A DNA stretch of 64,000 nt from Pseudomonas sp. MYb118 (GTDB lineage Bacteria; Pseudomonadota; Gammaproteobacteria; Pseudomonadales; Pseudomonadaceae). The notes under the pieces were generated by a model that saw nothing but the letters and a program-made list of their open reading frames with translations, ran no database searches and was not told the DNA's origin. This document shows, in pieces, positions 29,314 to 39,600 of the stretch. Position 1 is the first letter of the stretch; each line of letters starts with the position of its first letter. A program made the translations under genes and the position numbers. The stretch covers positions 2,852,001 to 2,916,000 of the forward strand of contig NZ_JBFRXN010000002.1 in the NCBI RefSeq assembly GCF_040947875.1. The letters are read 5' to 3'.

Positions 29314-30594
29314 TCAGCGCATCATCGCCGCAGCAGAACCGTGATGGCTTTGCCCCCGCACCGCCAAAACCACCACCAACATCCCCAAACCACACACGGC
29401 CGCCGAGATGATGAACGCGACGTTGTAGCCGCCACCGTACTGCACGACAAGCCCGGTCAGGGTGGGAGCGATGATGCCGGCGAGGTTGGCCAGCAGGTGG
29501 ACGAAGCCGCCGGTGCCGCCGACGCGGTTTTTCGGCACGATGTCCTGGATCAGCGCCCAGCAGATTTGCGGGGTGACGAACAGGAAGACGCTGGAGACGG
29601 TGATGCAGGCCACGGCCATACCGAGCGAGGTCACCTGGGTGGTGATCAGTACGCAGGTGGCGGCGACGCCCAGGCCGATGGTGAGCATGACCTTGCGGGC
29701 GAGGATCACGTTGTTGAGCTTTTTGGTCAGGGCATCGGTGAGGAAGCCGCCGCCGAGGAAGCCTACGGCAGCGCCGAGCCACGGGATCACGCCGATGATG
29801 CTCATGCTCTTGATGTCCAGGTGCTGGTAGTCCATCAGGTAGCTGGGCAGCCAGGTGAGGAAGAAGTACAGCACGTAGTTGAAGCAGAAGAATGCCGTCG
29901 CCACCGCCAGCACCGGGGCGGAGAAGATGTAGCTGAACAGGCTGCGGCCTTCTTCAACGTTTTCCACCAGCACTTCTTCGCGGCCGGCGCGGATCAGTTC
30001 GCGTTCGGCCTGCGAGACGCTTGGGTGTTGGTCCGGGGTGTCCTTGAAGATCATCAGCCAGGCCAGCAGCCACAACGCGCCCAGCACGGCGATGACCACG
30101 AAGGAAATGCGCCAGCCGAAGTTGAACGCCACCAGGCCGACGATCGGGCCGGCCAGGGCGGCGCCCAGGGGTTGTCCGCAGTTGGTGAAGCCCAGCGCCC
30201 GCCCGGCTTCCTGGCGCGGGAACCAGTTGGTGATGGCCTTGTTGGTGGTGGTGCCCATCGGCCCTTCGCCCATGCCGAACAGCACGCGGAAGATCAGCAG
30301 TTGCAGGTAACCGGTGATGACCGCGGTCAGGCCGCAGAACACCGACCAGCTGCCAGCGGCCCAGGCGAAGACTTTTTTCGGCCCGTACTTGTCCGCCGCC
30401 CAGCCGCCGATGAAGCACAGCGCGCAATAGCCGAAGAAGAACGAACTGAAGATGAAGCCCATTTGCGCATCGTCGATGTGCAATTCGGTCTTGAGCAGTG
30501 GCGCGACCACCGAGAGGGCCGCGCGGTCCAGGTAGTTGAGCATGCCGGCGAAAAACAGCAGACCGGCAATGTTCCAGCGGTAATAGCCTTTCAT
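29314..30594 (-). CDS. MFS transporter, anion:cation symporter (sugar-acid) family
   Basis: A 426-residue 12-helix permease of the ACS family (GudP/ExuT/phthalate permease-like). It opens RWNIAGLLFFAGMLNYLDRAALSV. The loop 2-3 signature is GGWAADKYGPKKVF, and GMGEGPMGTTTNKAITNWFP is typical of hexuronate/aldarate carriers. It follows an enolase-superfamily gene by 40 bases on the same strand, so the pair probably imports and dehydrates or isomerises a sugar acid. The exact substrate is not shown by the sequence. Confidence 0.85.
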   Translation of the reverse strand: MKGYYRWNIAGLLFFAGMLNYLDRAALSVVAPLLKTELHIDDAQMGFIFSSFFFGYCALCFIGGWAADKYGPKKVFAWAAGSWSVFCGLTAVITGYLQLLIFRVLFGMGEGPMGTTTNKAITNWFPRQEAGRALGFTNCGQPLGAALAGPIVGLVAFNFGWRISFVVIAVLGALWLLAWLMIFKDTPDQHPSVSQAERELIRAGREEVLVENVEEGRSLFSYIFSAPVLAVATAFFCFNYVLYFFLTWLPSYLMDYQHLDIKSMSIIGVIPWLGAAVGFLGGGFLTDALTKKLNNVILARKVMLTIGLGVAATCVLITTQVTSLGMAVACITVSSVFLFVTPQICWALIQDIVPKNRVGGTGGFVHLLANLAGIIAPTLTGLVVQYGGGYNVAFIISAAVCGLGMLVVVLAVRGQSHHGSAAAMMR

Positions 30595-30634
30595 TCTTTT
30601 ATGGCCTTTATTATTGACAGAAAACGGGTAGTGC

Positions 30635-31774
30635 TCAGTCGATCAAGGTACGTTCCAGGCAGTAGTCTTCGATCACTTGCAGATCCGGGTTGAAGCCAAG
30701 GCCCGCGGCAGTCGGCAGTTCCATGCGGGGTTTGAAAGCCAGGGCAGGGTAGAGCAGGCGCTCGAACTCGATGAACGGCACTTCCACCGCCACGTCTTCG
30801 GGCAGCAACGTGCACAGGTGCGCCACGGCGAGAAGGCCAGGGCCGAAGTAGAAGCAGTGCGGCACGACCTTCACACCATGTTGCTGGCCCAGGGCGAACA
30901 CCTGGAGCATGGCGCCGATGCCACCGATTTTCGCCACGCTGGGTTGCACCACATCGACTGCCTGTTGTTCGAGCAGGGTCTTGATGCCCTGCACCCCGGC
31001 GGCGTTTTCACCGGCGGACAACGGCACGCCCTGGCGGCGCACTTGTGCCAGGCCGGCGACGTCATCGGGTGGCCAGACGGGTTCTTCCAGCCAGGTCAGT
31101 TGCAGTGGTTTGAGGCGTTCGGCGATGTCGCTGGCCTCGGTCACGGACCACGGGCAGTTGACGTCCACCATCAACTCGCCGGCAGATACGGGCAGGGCCC
31201 TGCGCGCGGCGGCAATCGCCTCGACGTGGGTTTCGTGCAGCTTGATCTTGCGAAAGCCCAGATCGCGGGCGCGGCTGACCTGGCGATACACCTCGTCCGG
31301 ATCGTTGCCGTAGCTGACCAGGCTGGCGTACAGCTCCAGCGTGCGCGGCGTGCCACCCAGCAGTTGATGCAGCGGAACGCCGGCGACCTGGGCAGCGAGG
31401 TCCCACAGGGCGATGTCGATGCCGGAAAGGGCGTAGACCATCGCGCCGGTCGAGCCAAAGCCGTGGACGGCGCGGCGGACCTTTTCCATCGTCTGCTCGC
31501 GGTCGGCCAGCGAAGTACCAATGAACATCGGGCCGACCACGGCGGTCAGCGCCTGGAACGTCACCGGGTTGGAGCCGTGGCCGAATGCTTCACCCCAGCC
31601 CACCAGGCCCGTGTCTGTGGTGACTTTGAGCATCAGGCTCTGCATGCGCTGATGGCTTGGCGAGGCGGCATTGAACGCGTCGTCATCCTTGGCCTGGCCA
31701 TGGTTCTGCCGCTGGCTGGCGCCGGCGCTGAACGGGATGCTGATGCGGATTACTTCGATACTGCGAATGATCAA
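30635..31774 (-). CDS. Mandelate racemase/muconate lactonizing enzyme family protein
   Basis: A 379-residue enolase-superfamily enzyme. It has the capping domain (VGWGEAFGHG), the K-x-K base FRKIKLHE, metal ligands in VDVNCPW, LEEPVW and SAGENAAG, and a catalytic histidine in VVPHCFYFGP. The start is taken as TTG 31774, six bases after a perfect aaggag; the longer ATG at 31792 has no ribosome binding site. Pairing with an ACS permease suggests an acid-sugar dehydratase or racemase. The substrate is unknown. Confidence 0.82.
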   Translation of the reverse strand: MIIRSIEVIRISIPFSAGASQRQNHGQAKDDDAFNAASPSHQRMQSLMLKVTTDTGLVGWGEAFGHGSNPVTFQALTAVVGPMFIGTSLADREQTMEKVRRAVHGFGSTGAMVYALSGIDIALWDLAAQVAGVPLHQLLGGTPRTLELYASLVSYGNDPDEVYRQVSRARDLGFRKIKLHETHVEAIAAARRALPVSAGELMVDVNCPWSVTEASDIAERLKPLQLTWLEEPVWPPDDVAGLAQVRRQGVPLSAGENAAGVQGIKTLLEQQAVDVVQPSVAKIGGIGAMLQVFALGQQHGVKVVPHCFYFGPGLLAVAHLCTLLPEDVAVEVPFIEFERLLYPALAFKPRMELPTAAGLGFNPDLQVIEDYCLERTLID

Positions 31775-31926
31775 AGGTCGCTCCTTGCCCATTTTTTATA
31801 ACATTGTGGGACTGTCGTGAAGCACAGGTACGTCATCGTACAACATCAAAAATGACAACGAAACATTTTGTGACATCCCATTTTGCCGGTAGGGGAAGGC
31901 TCTAGCACGGGCAAGTGAGGGATTTT

Positions 31927-32027
31927 TGTGGGAGCGAGCATGCTCGCGATGGTGGTGAACGATGAGGCGGGGTGTCTGGATGCCTGCGTTGCCCGGGCGT
32001 CCATCGCAGGCAAGCCCGCTCCCACAG
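31927..32027. repeat. REPIN with mismatched arms
   Basis: The left arm core GCGAGCATGCTCGC is a perfect palindrome. The right arm core is GCAGGCAAGCCCGC, an imperfect member of the other class. It is the first of two tandem units. Confidence 0.85.
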
Positions 32028-32042
32028 GGGGTACGCAATACC

Positions 32043-32143
32043 TGTAGGAGCGAGCATGCTCGCGATGGTGGTGAACGATGATGCGGGCTGTCTGGATGCC
32101 CGCGTTGTCTGGGCGTTCATCGCGAGCAAGCTCGCTCGTACAG
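32043..32143. repeat. REPIN, tandem copy
   Basis: The spacer gatggtggtgaacgatgatg nearly repeats that of the unit at 31927-32027, which shows a tandem duplication. The right arm is of the GCGAGC class, with one change (ctcgctcgtacag). Together the two units fill the 31793-32149 gap, which holds no gene. Confidence 0.87.
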
Positions 32144-32149
32144 GGAGTG

Positions 32150-35100
32150 TTAAACGGCCTCTTTCAACCCTCGCTCGCGCAATGCCCTTAACAGGTCCGT
32201 CATGCTGTCGAAGCGTTTTTCATGCAGCGTCGGCCAGGACGGGCGTTCGATGTAGTAGCGTCCGGACTCAACGTTGATCTGCGTTTTCAGGATCCTGCCG
32301 TCACGCGCCCGGTGCACCAGCGATACGCCATGCAGCTCGCGTTTGAGGGTGTACATGCCGGGCCGGCTCAACAGTTGTTCGAGTTCCTCGTCGGTGGTGG
32401 CCGGCCACGGGTTTTCCATGCGCAAGCGCAGGTCGCTTTTCACCGTCCCTTGCGGCTTGCCGGCGATATCGACAAAGGTCCGGCCCGTGTCGGGTTCATA
32501 GCCATTGGTTTCGCCCCTGGGTACATCCTCGATGCGCAGCCCCAGCGCATTTTCCAGTTCACTGACACCGGGCACGCCTTCGAAGGTGTTGGCATGGGAG
32601 TTACCCATCAATGACACCCACTTGCCAGGCCCACGGGCAGCCTGGTCGGCTTCGATGACCGTCTTGGCGAAGAAATTCATCATCGCCTGACGTGTGGTCT
32701 TTTGCAGCCCCTGCATGCCGGCCAGGCGGTAGCTGGCCATGCAGTCGATGGCCTGGACGCGGATGCCATAGCGGGTGGCTTCGCGCACCACCTCAAGGAA
32801 GTTGAAGCGTCGCGCCGGGTCGGTTTTATGGCCCTCGTCCAGTGCTTTGAGGTACGTTTCAAGATCCCTGGGCATGACGCCCGTCCTGGCAAAATTATCC
32901 AGGGGTACCTGGTGGAAGTCCGTGAGCAGATGCTCCATGTAAAGGGTTTTCACCCCCTTGCGTGCCAGCGTTTCCATGTTCTCGATCAGCCATTGTTTGC
33001 TGCCGACTTCGCCATGGCTTTCGCCAATCACCAGGCCGTCAAAATTCTCCAGCCACCAGGTGATGAACGTCTCGTCGTCCCAACCAATACCGACGGCGGG
33101 AGTGGGCGGACGGTCGAGCAGGGCCAGGTCGTCGAAAAACGCTTTGGTGGCCTGGTGCAGCCGTCGACGGGCATCCTGAAACACCGGCAGTGCGGACTGT
33201 TCATCCAGGGTGCCAAAATGATCCCCCAGCATCCTGCCGTCAGGGTTGTTGACCGCGGATTTGAGCCGCCCGCGGTACTGCGCTGGAATTTCGTAGGGCG
33301 AACTGATCAGGGGCTGATCGGGCAACTCGATGTCCGGGTTGGGCACCGTCTCCATGCCCGCTGCTCTGGGCAGTGGCAGGATCGCCGACGACTCCTTGGC
33401 CAATGGATCGATGCGCGCGTGGACCTGCGTCAGCCCTTCATCTGCCAGAGCCTCGGCCAGTTCATTGATGCTGCGAAAGTGCCGCCCGCTGACTATCCGC
33501 CAGCGTGGACGCACCAGAAAGTAGCCGCCGGCATCGTGCTGCAGCGGTGTGCGCACCAGGGTGCCGTCACTGCTGTGATGGATCAGCGTGGCGTTGTCTT
33601 CGATGATGAACAGGCCGGCGTGGGGCAGGGCTTTTTCAACGGTCTTGAAAGTGACAACCGGGGTCTTGCTTTTTACTTGCAGGCGCCAGTCGCCTTTGAG
33701 CAGATCAACCGGTCGGTCCATCAGGTTGAGTACGGGTTTGCCCGGATCGACTGAAATGCCCGTCGCCTGGCCCGTTGGGGCATCCTCGACGCGCAGGGTG
33801 AAAGCCCCCTGGAGGTCGCCGATACCGGCGACGTTGTTGACGGTGGCGATGCGTTCTTCATCCACCAGCGCCACCCACAGATTGCTGCCATACGTCGCCT
33901 GGTCGGCGCGCATCGCCGTGTCGGAAAAGTAGTTGAGCATCTTGCGGCTGCTGATGTCGCTGGTTCGGTCCATGTTCGGGAAGCGCCGGCTGGCCATGCA
34001 GTCGATGGCCTGCACGCGGATGTGGTTTTTCTGCGCAGCCTTCACCAATTCAATATAACTGTGCGGGCCGGTGGGGTCGGTGCCCAGTTGCAGGTCAATG
34101 GCTTTGAGTGACTCCTCAAGCGTGGGCGACATTTCGCCGACCCGATGGAACAGGTCGAGGTCGGCCTGATGGAAGTCGCTCAGCAGGTGATCCACGTACA
34201 GAGTCCTGACCTTCTGCTTGTTCAGCACCTTGAAGTTCTTGATTAGCGTGCTTCGGGCGCCCGTGCTGGCATTGCCCTGGCCAAGCACCAGGCCAGGCGC
34301 TTCCTTGAATGCACGTTTGCTCAGGTCGGCAAACGTGGTCGATGACTTCACGGAGGGCACTGGCGGGCGTGCCGGTACCTTTGGCTCGCGGTAGAACGTC
34401 ATGGCATCGTCGTAGAGGCTGCGACGCAGGGTTCTGAAGTCCATGTACAGGCTGTCGTTTCCGGCCCCGATATCCAACGGGAAATCGTCGGTACTGGCCT
34501 CTGCCACCGAACGCAACTCGGCGATGGATGATTGCCCCATGTCATATGGCATGGGACTGGTGGGGATTTCCGGTAACGGACTGGACGTATGCCCCCAGGG
34601 CCATTCGCCGAAGATCTTCATGCCTCCGCGCAGCCCTGGGCGGGCCACCGGTTCCCATTTCAGTGCCTCGTTCAGGCGCACCGGCACGTTGCGATAAAAC
34701 GAGAACGGGTGCACCGGGTCGATGATCACCCATCCGCGCATCTGCTCGACGTAACGCACTTCATAGAAAGCGTCGACGCCGCCACGGCGCATCATGATGT
34801 AGGTCTTGCCGGACGGGGTCTTGATGATTTCCTGGAGTTTGGGGTCTTCATGCGCCAGCAGGGTGGTTTCGGTGATGGTGGTTTTAAACGAGTCGAGGAA
34901 GTTTTCCGGTGCCTTGGGCAGCACTTGTTGGGGGGCGATCTCTTCAATGGGTGGCAGCGGCGTGCGCGCCTGCACCGCTTCAAACAGCTGTGCCTCTTCC
35001 TCCTCAATGAGGATCGAAGTTTCGGCGATTTCCGGCAGCGCGCCTTCGCCCGCCAGGAACGTGGCATTGAACAATGTGTCGATGGCGGTAAAGATCGCCG

Positions 35101-36442
35101 TGGTCACCGCCGACTTGCGAGCGATGGCGGTTTTGCCGTTGACCGCCTCATCAATTTCCAGACCGACGTTGGCGATGCCGGCCCCGACCACCGCCAGCGC
35201 CACCGGCCAGCCCACCGCCGCCATCGGGCCAAACATGCGGTTGAAGGCATTCAGGTAACCGATCCACAGTTTTTTGCGCAGCTCGCCATTGGAATGCAGC
35301 ATGAACTCGGCATCGCAGATCATTCTGGCGTGGGTGGCGCTGGCCAGGAAACTGAACGCATCCTTCTTGAGGGCTTCAGCCGAGACAGCCACCAGTTTGT
35401 GATCGTTGGTGTGCCAGGTGGTCGTCAGCAGGTCGAGCACGTGATTGAGCCCGACGTTTTCGATGTGTGGCTCACGAAACAGCGCGGCGACCAGGTTGTC
35501 CCCCGGATTGGAGAGGTCCCAGAAACTCTTTTTCGCCGCCTTGCGCGAGGCGGTGTCCTCCATGATGTCGTGGTCGGCCACCTGAAAGTGCGCCATGAAA
35601 CGCTTGCGACCGGACGGCGTCTTGATCTTCGACAATATCCACCAGTGCACATGACGATCCGACTGCAAGGCATGCACGCCCCAGGCTTCGCCGGGGGTGT
35701 AGATCATCTTCCGGCCGTTGGCGTCGACAATGCACAGGATGTCGGTGGCGATGAAACCGCCGACCTTCAGCAGGCTGATGCGCATGTCCTTGGCCGGTTT
35801 GACTTCCTCTTCGAGCATTTCACGCGTGACCGGCCAGCGCACGTTGCCGGCCACCGCGTTCACCGCCGTCCTGAAGTTGTCGTCGGACAGCCGTCCGCTC
35901 TCGCGGTCTTCCATGGCCTGGGCCAGGAAGGTGCATTTGGCCAGGGTGCGGAAGGTCTTGCTCTGGCTGTTCCAGAACGATTTGACCTTCTGCCGGTACT
36001 GATCGGCGAAATTGATGTTCCAGAAGTCTTTCAGCACATCGCTGGCGTGCAGGCGCACTTCGTTGGTCTGGTCGTAGTTACCGGCGTCGGGCCCGGCGGT
36101 GTAGAAGCCCGCATCGGAGTCGAGCAGGTCGGCGTTGTCCTGGTCGTGCACGCTGAAGCGCTGGATCACCAGTTGCGGCAGGGTCATGGACTCGCGCGGT
36201 ATTTCCACGCGATGCTCCCAGCCGGTGAACGTCAGCGGGCTGCTTTGCGCCGCGCGAAACCGGTGGAAGTAAACCTGTTCGGGCTCCAGGTCACTGAGGC
36301 CGTGTTTGGCGAGAATGTCCCGGGAGATAGCCAGGGCCATTTCGTACATGTCGGGGCAGGTTTCGACCAATGTCGGCACCAGTGCCTTGAGTGCGTCTCT
36401 GTCGGCGGAGTTGGGTAATTCGATGTCTTTTTGAGTGTCCAC
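32150..36442 (-). CDS. Giant DUF6543-type toxin with two effector modules
   Basis: A 1430-residue protein. Start GTG 36442 follows aagga by seven bases. Residues about 20-560 match the N-terminal region shared with the next gene (PEQVYFHRFRAAQS, FTGWEH, DQDNADLLDSDAGFYTAGP). That plan is known as DUF6543/dermonecrotic-toxin-like in Pseudomonas. It has a hydrophobic stretch (MAAVGWPVALAVVGAGIANVG) at about 405-430. Two effector repeats follow, at about 705-890 and 1115-1300, each with a beta-rich tail. The second has GLVIGESHGEVG (about 1135-1146) and SLMGNSHANTF, a ChaN/EreA-like catalytic pattern. In the first copy these read GLVLGQGNASTG and ALVDEERIATV, so key residues are lost. No signal peptide; delivery route unknown. 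Confidence 0.78.
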   Translation of the reverse strand: MDTQKDIELPNSADRDALKALVPTLVETCPDMYEMALAISRDILAKHGLSDLEPEQVYFHRFRAAQSSPLTFTGWEHRVEIPRESMTLPQLVIQRFSVHDQDNADLLDSDAGFYTAGPDAGNYDQTNEVRLHASDVLKDFWNINFADQYRQKVKSFWNSQSKTFRTLAKCTFLAQAMEDRESGRLSDDNFRTAVNAVAGNVRWPVTREMLEEEVKPAKDMRISLLKVGGFIATDILCIVDANGRKMIYTPGEAWGVHALQSDRHVHWWILSKIKTPSGRKRFMAHFQVADHDIMEDTASRKAAKKSFWDLSNPGDNLVAALFREPHIENVGLNHVLDLLTTTWHTNDHKLVAVSAEALKKDAFSFLASATHARMICDAEFMLHSNGELRKKLWIGYLNAFNRMFGPMAAVGWPVALAVVGAGIANVGLEIDEAVNGKTAIARKSAVTTAIFTAIDTLFNATFLAGEGALPEIAETSILIEEEEAQLFEAVQARTPLPPIEEIAPQQVLPKAPENFLDSFKTTITETTLLAHEDPKLQEIIKTPSGKTYIMMRRGGVDAFYEVRYVEQMRGWVIIDPVHPFSFYRNVPVRLNEALKWEPVARPGLRGGMKIFGEWPWGHTSSPLPEIPTSPMPYDMGQSSIAELRSVAEASTDDFPLDIGAGNDSLYMDFRTLRRSLYDDAMTFYREPKVPARPPVPSVKSSTTFADLSKRAFKEAPGLVLGQGNASTGARSTLIKNFKVLNKQKVRTLYVDHLLSDFHQADLDLFHRVGEMSPTLEESLKAIDLQLGTDPTGPHSYIELVKAAQKNHIRVQAIDCMASRRFPNMDRTSDISSRKMLNYFSDTAMRADQATYGSNLWVALVDEERIATVNNVAGIGDLQGAFTLRVEDAPTGQATGISVDPGKPVLNLMDRPVDLLKGDWRLQVKSKTPVVTFKTVEKALPHAGLFIIEDNATLIHHSSDGTLVRTPLQHDAGGYFLVRPRWRIVSGRHFRSINELAEALADEGLTQVHARIDPLAKESSAILPLPRAAGMETVPNPDIELPDQPLISSPYEIPAQYRGRLKSAVNNPDGRMLGDHFGTLDEQSALPVFQDARRRLHQATKAFFDDLALLDRPPTPAVGIGWDDETFITWWLENFDGLVIGESHGEVGSKQWLIENMETLARKGVKTLYMEHLLTDFHQVPLDNFARTGVMPRDLETYLKALDEGHKTDPARRFNFLEVVREATRYGIRVQAIDCMASYRLAGMQGLQKTTRQAMMNFFAKTVIEADQAARGPGKWVSLMGNSHANTFEGVPGVSELENALGLRIEDVPRGETNGYEPDTGRTFVDIAGKPQGTVKSDLRLRMENPWPATTDEELEQLLSRPGMYTLKRELHGVSLVHRARDGRILKTQINVESGRYYIERPSWPTLHEKRFDSMTDLLRALRERGLKEAV

Positions 36443-36639
36443 AAGCTTTCCTTGATCGTGGTGGGTTGAAAACAGCCGCGATCATTGCAGGCGAGTGGCT
36501 AATGGGTCTGTCAGACGACAGGGCGGTGCGGTGTCGGATTCGGGATGGCGCCCATGGGAAAACACCGCCACGAATGAGCGAATCATGAACCCGCGCGAGC
36601 CGATGTCGGCCCGCCGGGTGATGGCTTGGTCAGGAGGGA

Positions 36640-39600
36640 TCAGGTCGGAATGCGGCTCTGCAGCACCAGGCCGATGCCATTGAGCGCCCGCGACAGCAGT
36701 TCGACGCTGGGGAACGGTATGCCGCTGACTTGCGCCCACGATGGACGGATGATGCACACGTTGCCGTGGGCCAGGGGCTCCACGGCGGTGCGCACGATTG
36801 AACCGTCGCCGCTGCGATGCACCAGGGTGTACGCGTCATCGACCTTTTCGAACAGGTACATGCCCCGACGGAACAGCAACTGCTTGATGTGCTTTTCGGT
36901 CCAGGCCACGGGAGGCGCCTCGACTTGCAGGCGCAGGTCGCTGTACAAGGTGTCGACCGTGCCCTTGAACATGCCGGTGGCGAACGGGCCACGTTCCAGC
37001 TCGATACCTGGATCGACTTCCAGGCTGTGCCCTTGCCCAGGATCGACTTCCTCGATGCGCACGCCCAGGCCGCCTTCCAGCTCGCTCAGGCCCACGAGCC
37101 CCCTGAAGGTGTTGGTGCTCTCGGCACCGGTGAGCACCAGCCATTTGTTGGGGCCATTGAGCACCCGGTCGGAGAACATGATGTCGCTGGCCAGGTGGTT
37201 GGCCATCATCTGTTCATCCACGGGTGTCAACGCGACGGGTTTGCGATAGTTGGCGGCGCAGTCCAGGGCCTGGACGCGAATGCGCTGGGTGCGGGCCGCC
37301 TTGACCAGTTCCAGCTCGTTGTACCGGCCGGCCGGGTCGGTCCCGAGCTGGGTCAGGTAGGTTTCCAGGTCGTTGGACATGACGCCGGTATTGAAGTAGT
37401 CAATCAAGTCTTGCTGGGCAAAGTCGGCCAGCAGGCGACGCATGTAGATGGTTTTCACACCCTCGGCGGCCAGCGTTGGCATGTTTTCGATCATCAGCCG
37501 CATGCTGGTGATCCGGTCCAGGGTTTCGCCCACCACCAGTCCGGGAAAGGCACGGAAGGTTTGCTTGATCAGCGACCCAAAGGACATGGTGCTGTCGACT
37601 GCCGGAATGTGCGGGCGCGAGGGCAATGAGCGCCAATCGAAATTTTGATAGAAACGCCGCGCAGACTCCAGCAGCGACTGGCTCTTGTGCGCGAGATTAT
37701 CGGCGTAACGATCAGGGATAATCAATTCGCCGCCGGGGCCCCGCTGGACCCGAATGTGGGTTTCACGCAGGCCCAGGGCCCAACGCTTGAGGCCAGACAA
37801 TTTATGCGGGTCCACGTCAAAAGCAGTGGCGATTCGTCTCGGGCCCACGGAAATGGGCGGCAGTGCGCTAGGGTGTGGCCTGACAGGCGCTGGCGCTGCG
37901 GGCTGGGCGGCGGCTTGCTCGGTCAGCTCCAGTTCAACCGCACAGGCAACCTTGCCCATGCATTGCCCGCCCGCCGCCAGGCGCAGCTTGGGCATCCGCT
38001 CCCATTGCCCCTCTGCATTCAGGCGCACAGGCAAGGAGTGGATGAACTGGTTGGGCCTTGCTGGATCGACGATGGCCCAGTAACCGCCGCCACGGGAATC
38101 GGGGAAGTAGCGCACGTAGTAGGCGTTGTCCTTGATCATGATGGCGTAGGGCGGATCGCCGTCGAGCTGGTAAATACCGCGGAACTTGCCGGGCTCACTG
38201 CTCGGTCGTTTACTGTCCAGCAGCTCGTTGGTCTGAAACTTCTCTGGTATGTCGACGCGGGGAGCCGGCGTCGGTGCCGGGAGTTCTCCGGTGACGGGCG
38301 AGGTGGGCGTTGTCGTTTGCTCATCGGGTTCAGCCGGCTCGCCGGGTTTTTGCGATGCCTCGGCATACTCATTCCATTCGGCAGCCTCTGCCGCATCGAC
38401 CTCGGCACCGACTTCCGCCACCGAGCCGACACCTTTGAGAAACGGCAGGTTGAACAGCGCATCAATGGCGTTGAAGATCGCCCCGATCACGCCTTCCTTG
38501 CGTTCGCTGGCGGTCTTGCCGTTCACCGCCTGGTCGATGTTCAGGCCCATGCTGGCGATGCTGGCGCCAATCACCGGCAGTGCCACCGGCCAACCCACCA
38601 CCGCCATCGGGCCAAGTACCTTGAGACCGGCGCTCAGGTAGCCGATCCAGAGTTTTTTGCGCAGGTCGCCATTGGAGGTCAGCGTCAGGTCGGCTTCATG
38701 GGTCATGGCGGTACGGGTCGAATCGCGCAGCCAGCCGAAGGCATCACCGGCGATGCTCACGTCCTTCTGATTGATCAAGTGATGGTCGGAGCGACCCCAG
38801 CTGCTTGTCAGGCGATTCATCAGGTCGGTGAGGTTTTCACTGATGGCCTGGCGTTCGGCCAGTGGGAAATGATTCATCAGGGCGCGGCGATCGGCCTCAT
38901 CGTTCATTTGCGTCAGGGCCCACCAATGCAGGTCCGTCGGGCTCTCGAACACCTGGAACGATTTGTCTTCACCCGGCAGATAGAGGATCTGCCGGCCGTT
39001 GGCAGTCGTGATGCGCAGGATGTTCGTAGTGACATGCCCGGCGATGTCCAGCGCGCCGACGCGCAGGTGCGGGCCGGGCGGCGCATCGGCTTGCAGCATC
39101 TTCAGGGTGACCGGCCAGGTGATCGGGCCGATCACCGCGTCGAGCGCGGTCTTGAAGTCCTCGTCGCTTAACTGGCCGTTGTCGCGCGCCTCGATGGCTT
39201 TGCCGAGGAACGTGGATTTGGCCAGGGTGCGGAAATCACCGGCATAGTGGTCCCAAAATGTTTGCAGCTTGTTGCGATAGAGATCGCTGAAATTGATCTC
39301 CCAGAAATGCTTCAGCACTTCGTTGCCGTGCAGTTGCACTTCATTGCTGGCGTCGAAGTTTTCCGCCTCGGGCCCTGCGGTGTAGAAGCCGGCGTAGGTG
39401 TCCAGCAGGTCGGCATTGTCCTGGTCGGTGGCGCGGAATCGGTGGATCACCAATTGCGTCAGGGTCAGGGATTCGTAGGGCTTTTCACCGTAATGCTGCC
39501 AACCGGTGAAGGACGATTCCAGGCTTTGTGCGCTCTTGAAACGGTGGAAATACACCTGATCGGGGTCGAGATGGCTGATGCCGGCGTTGGCCAGCAGGTC

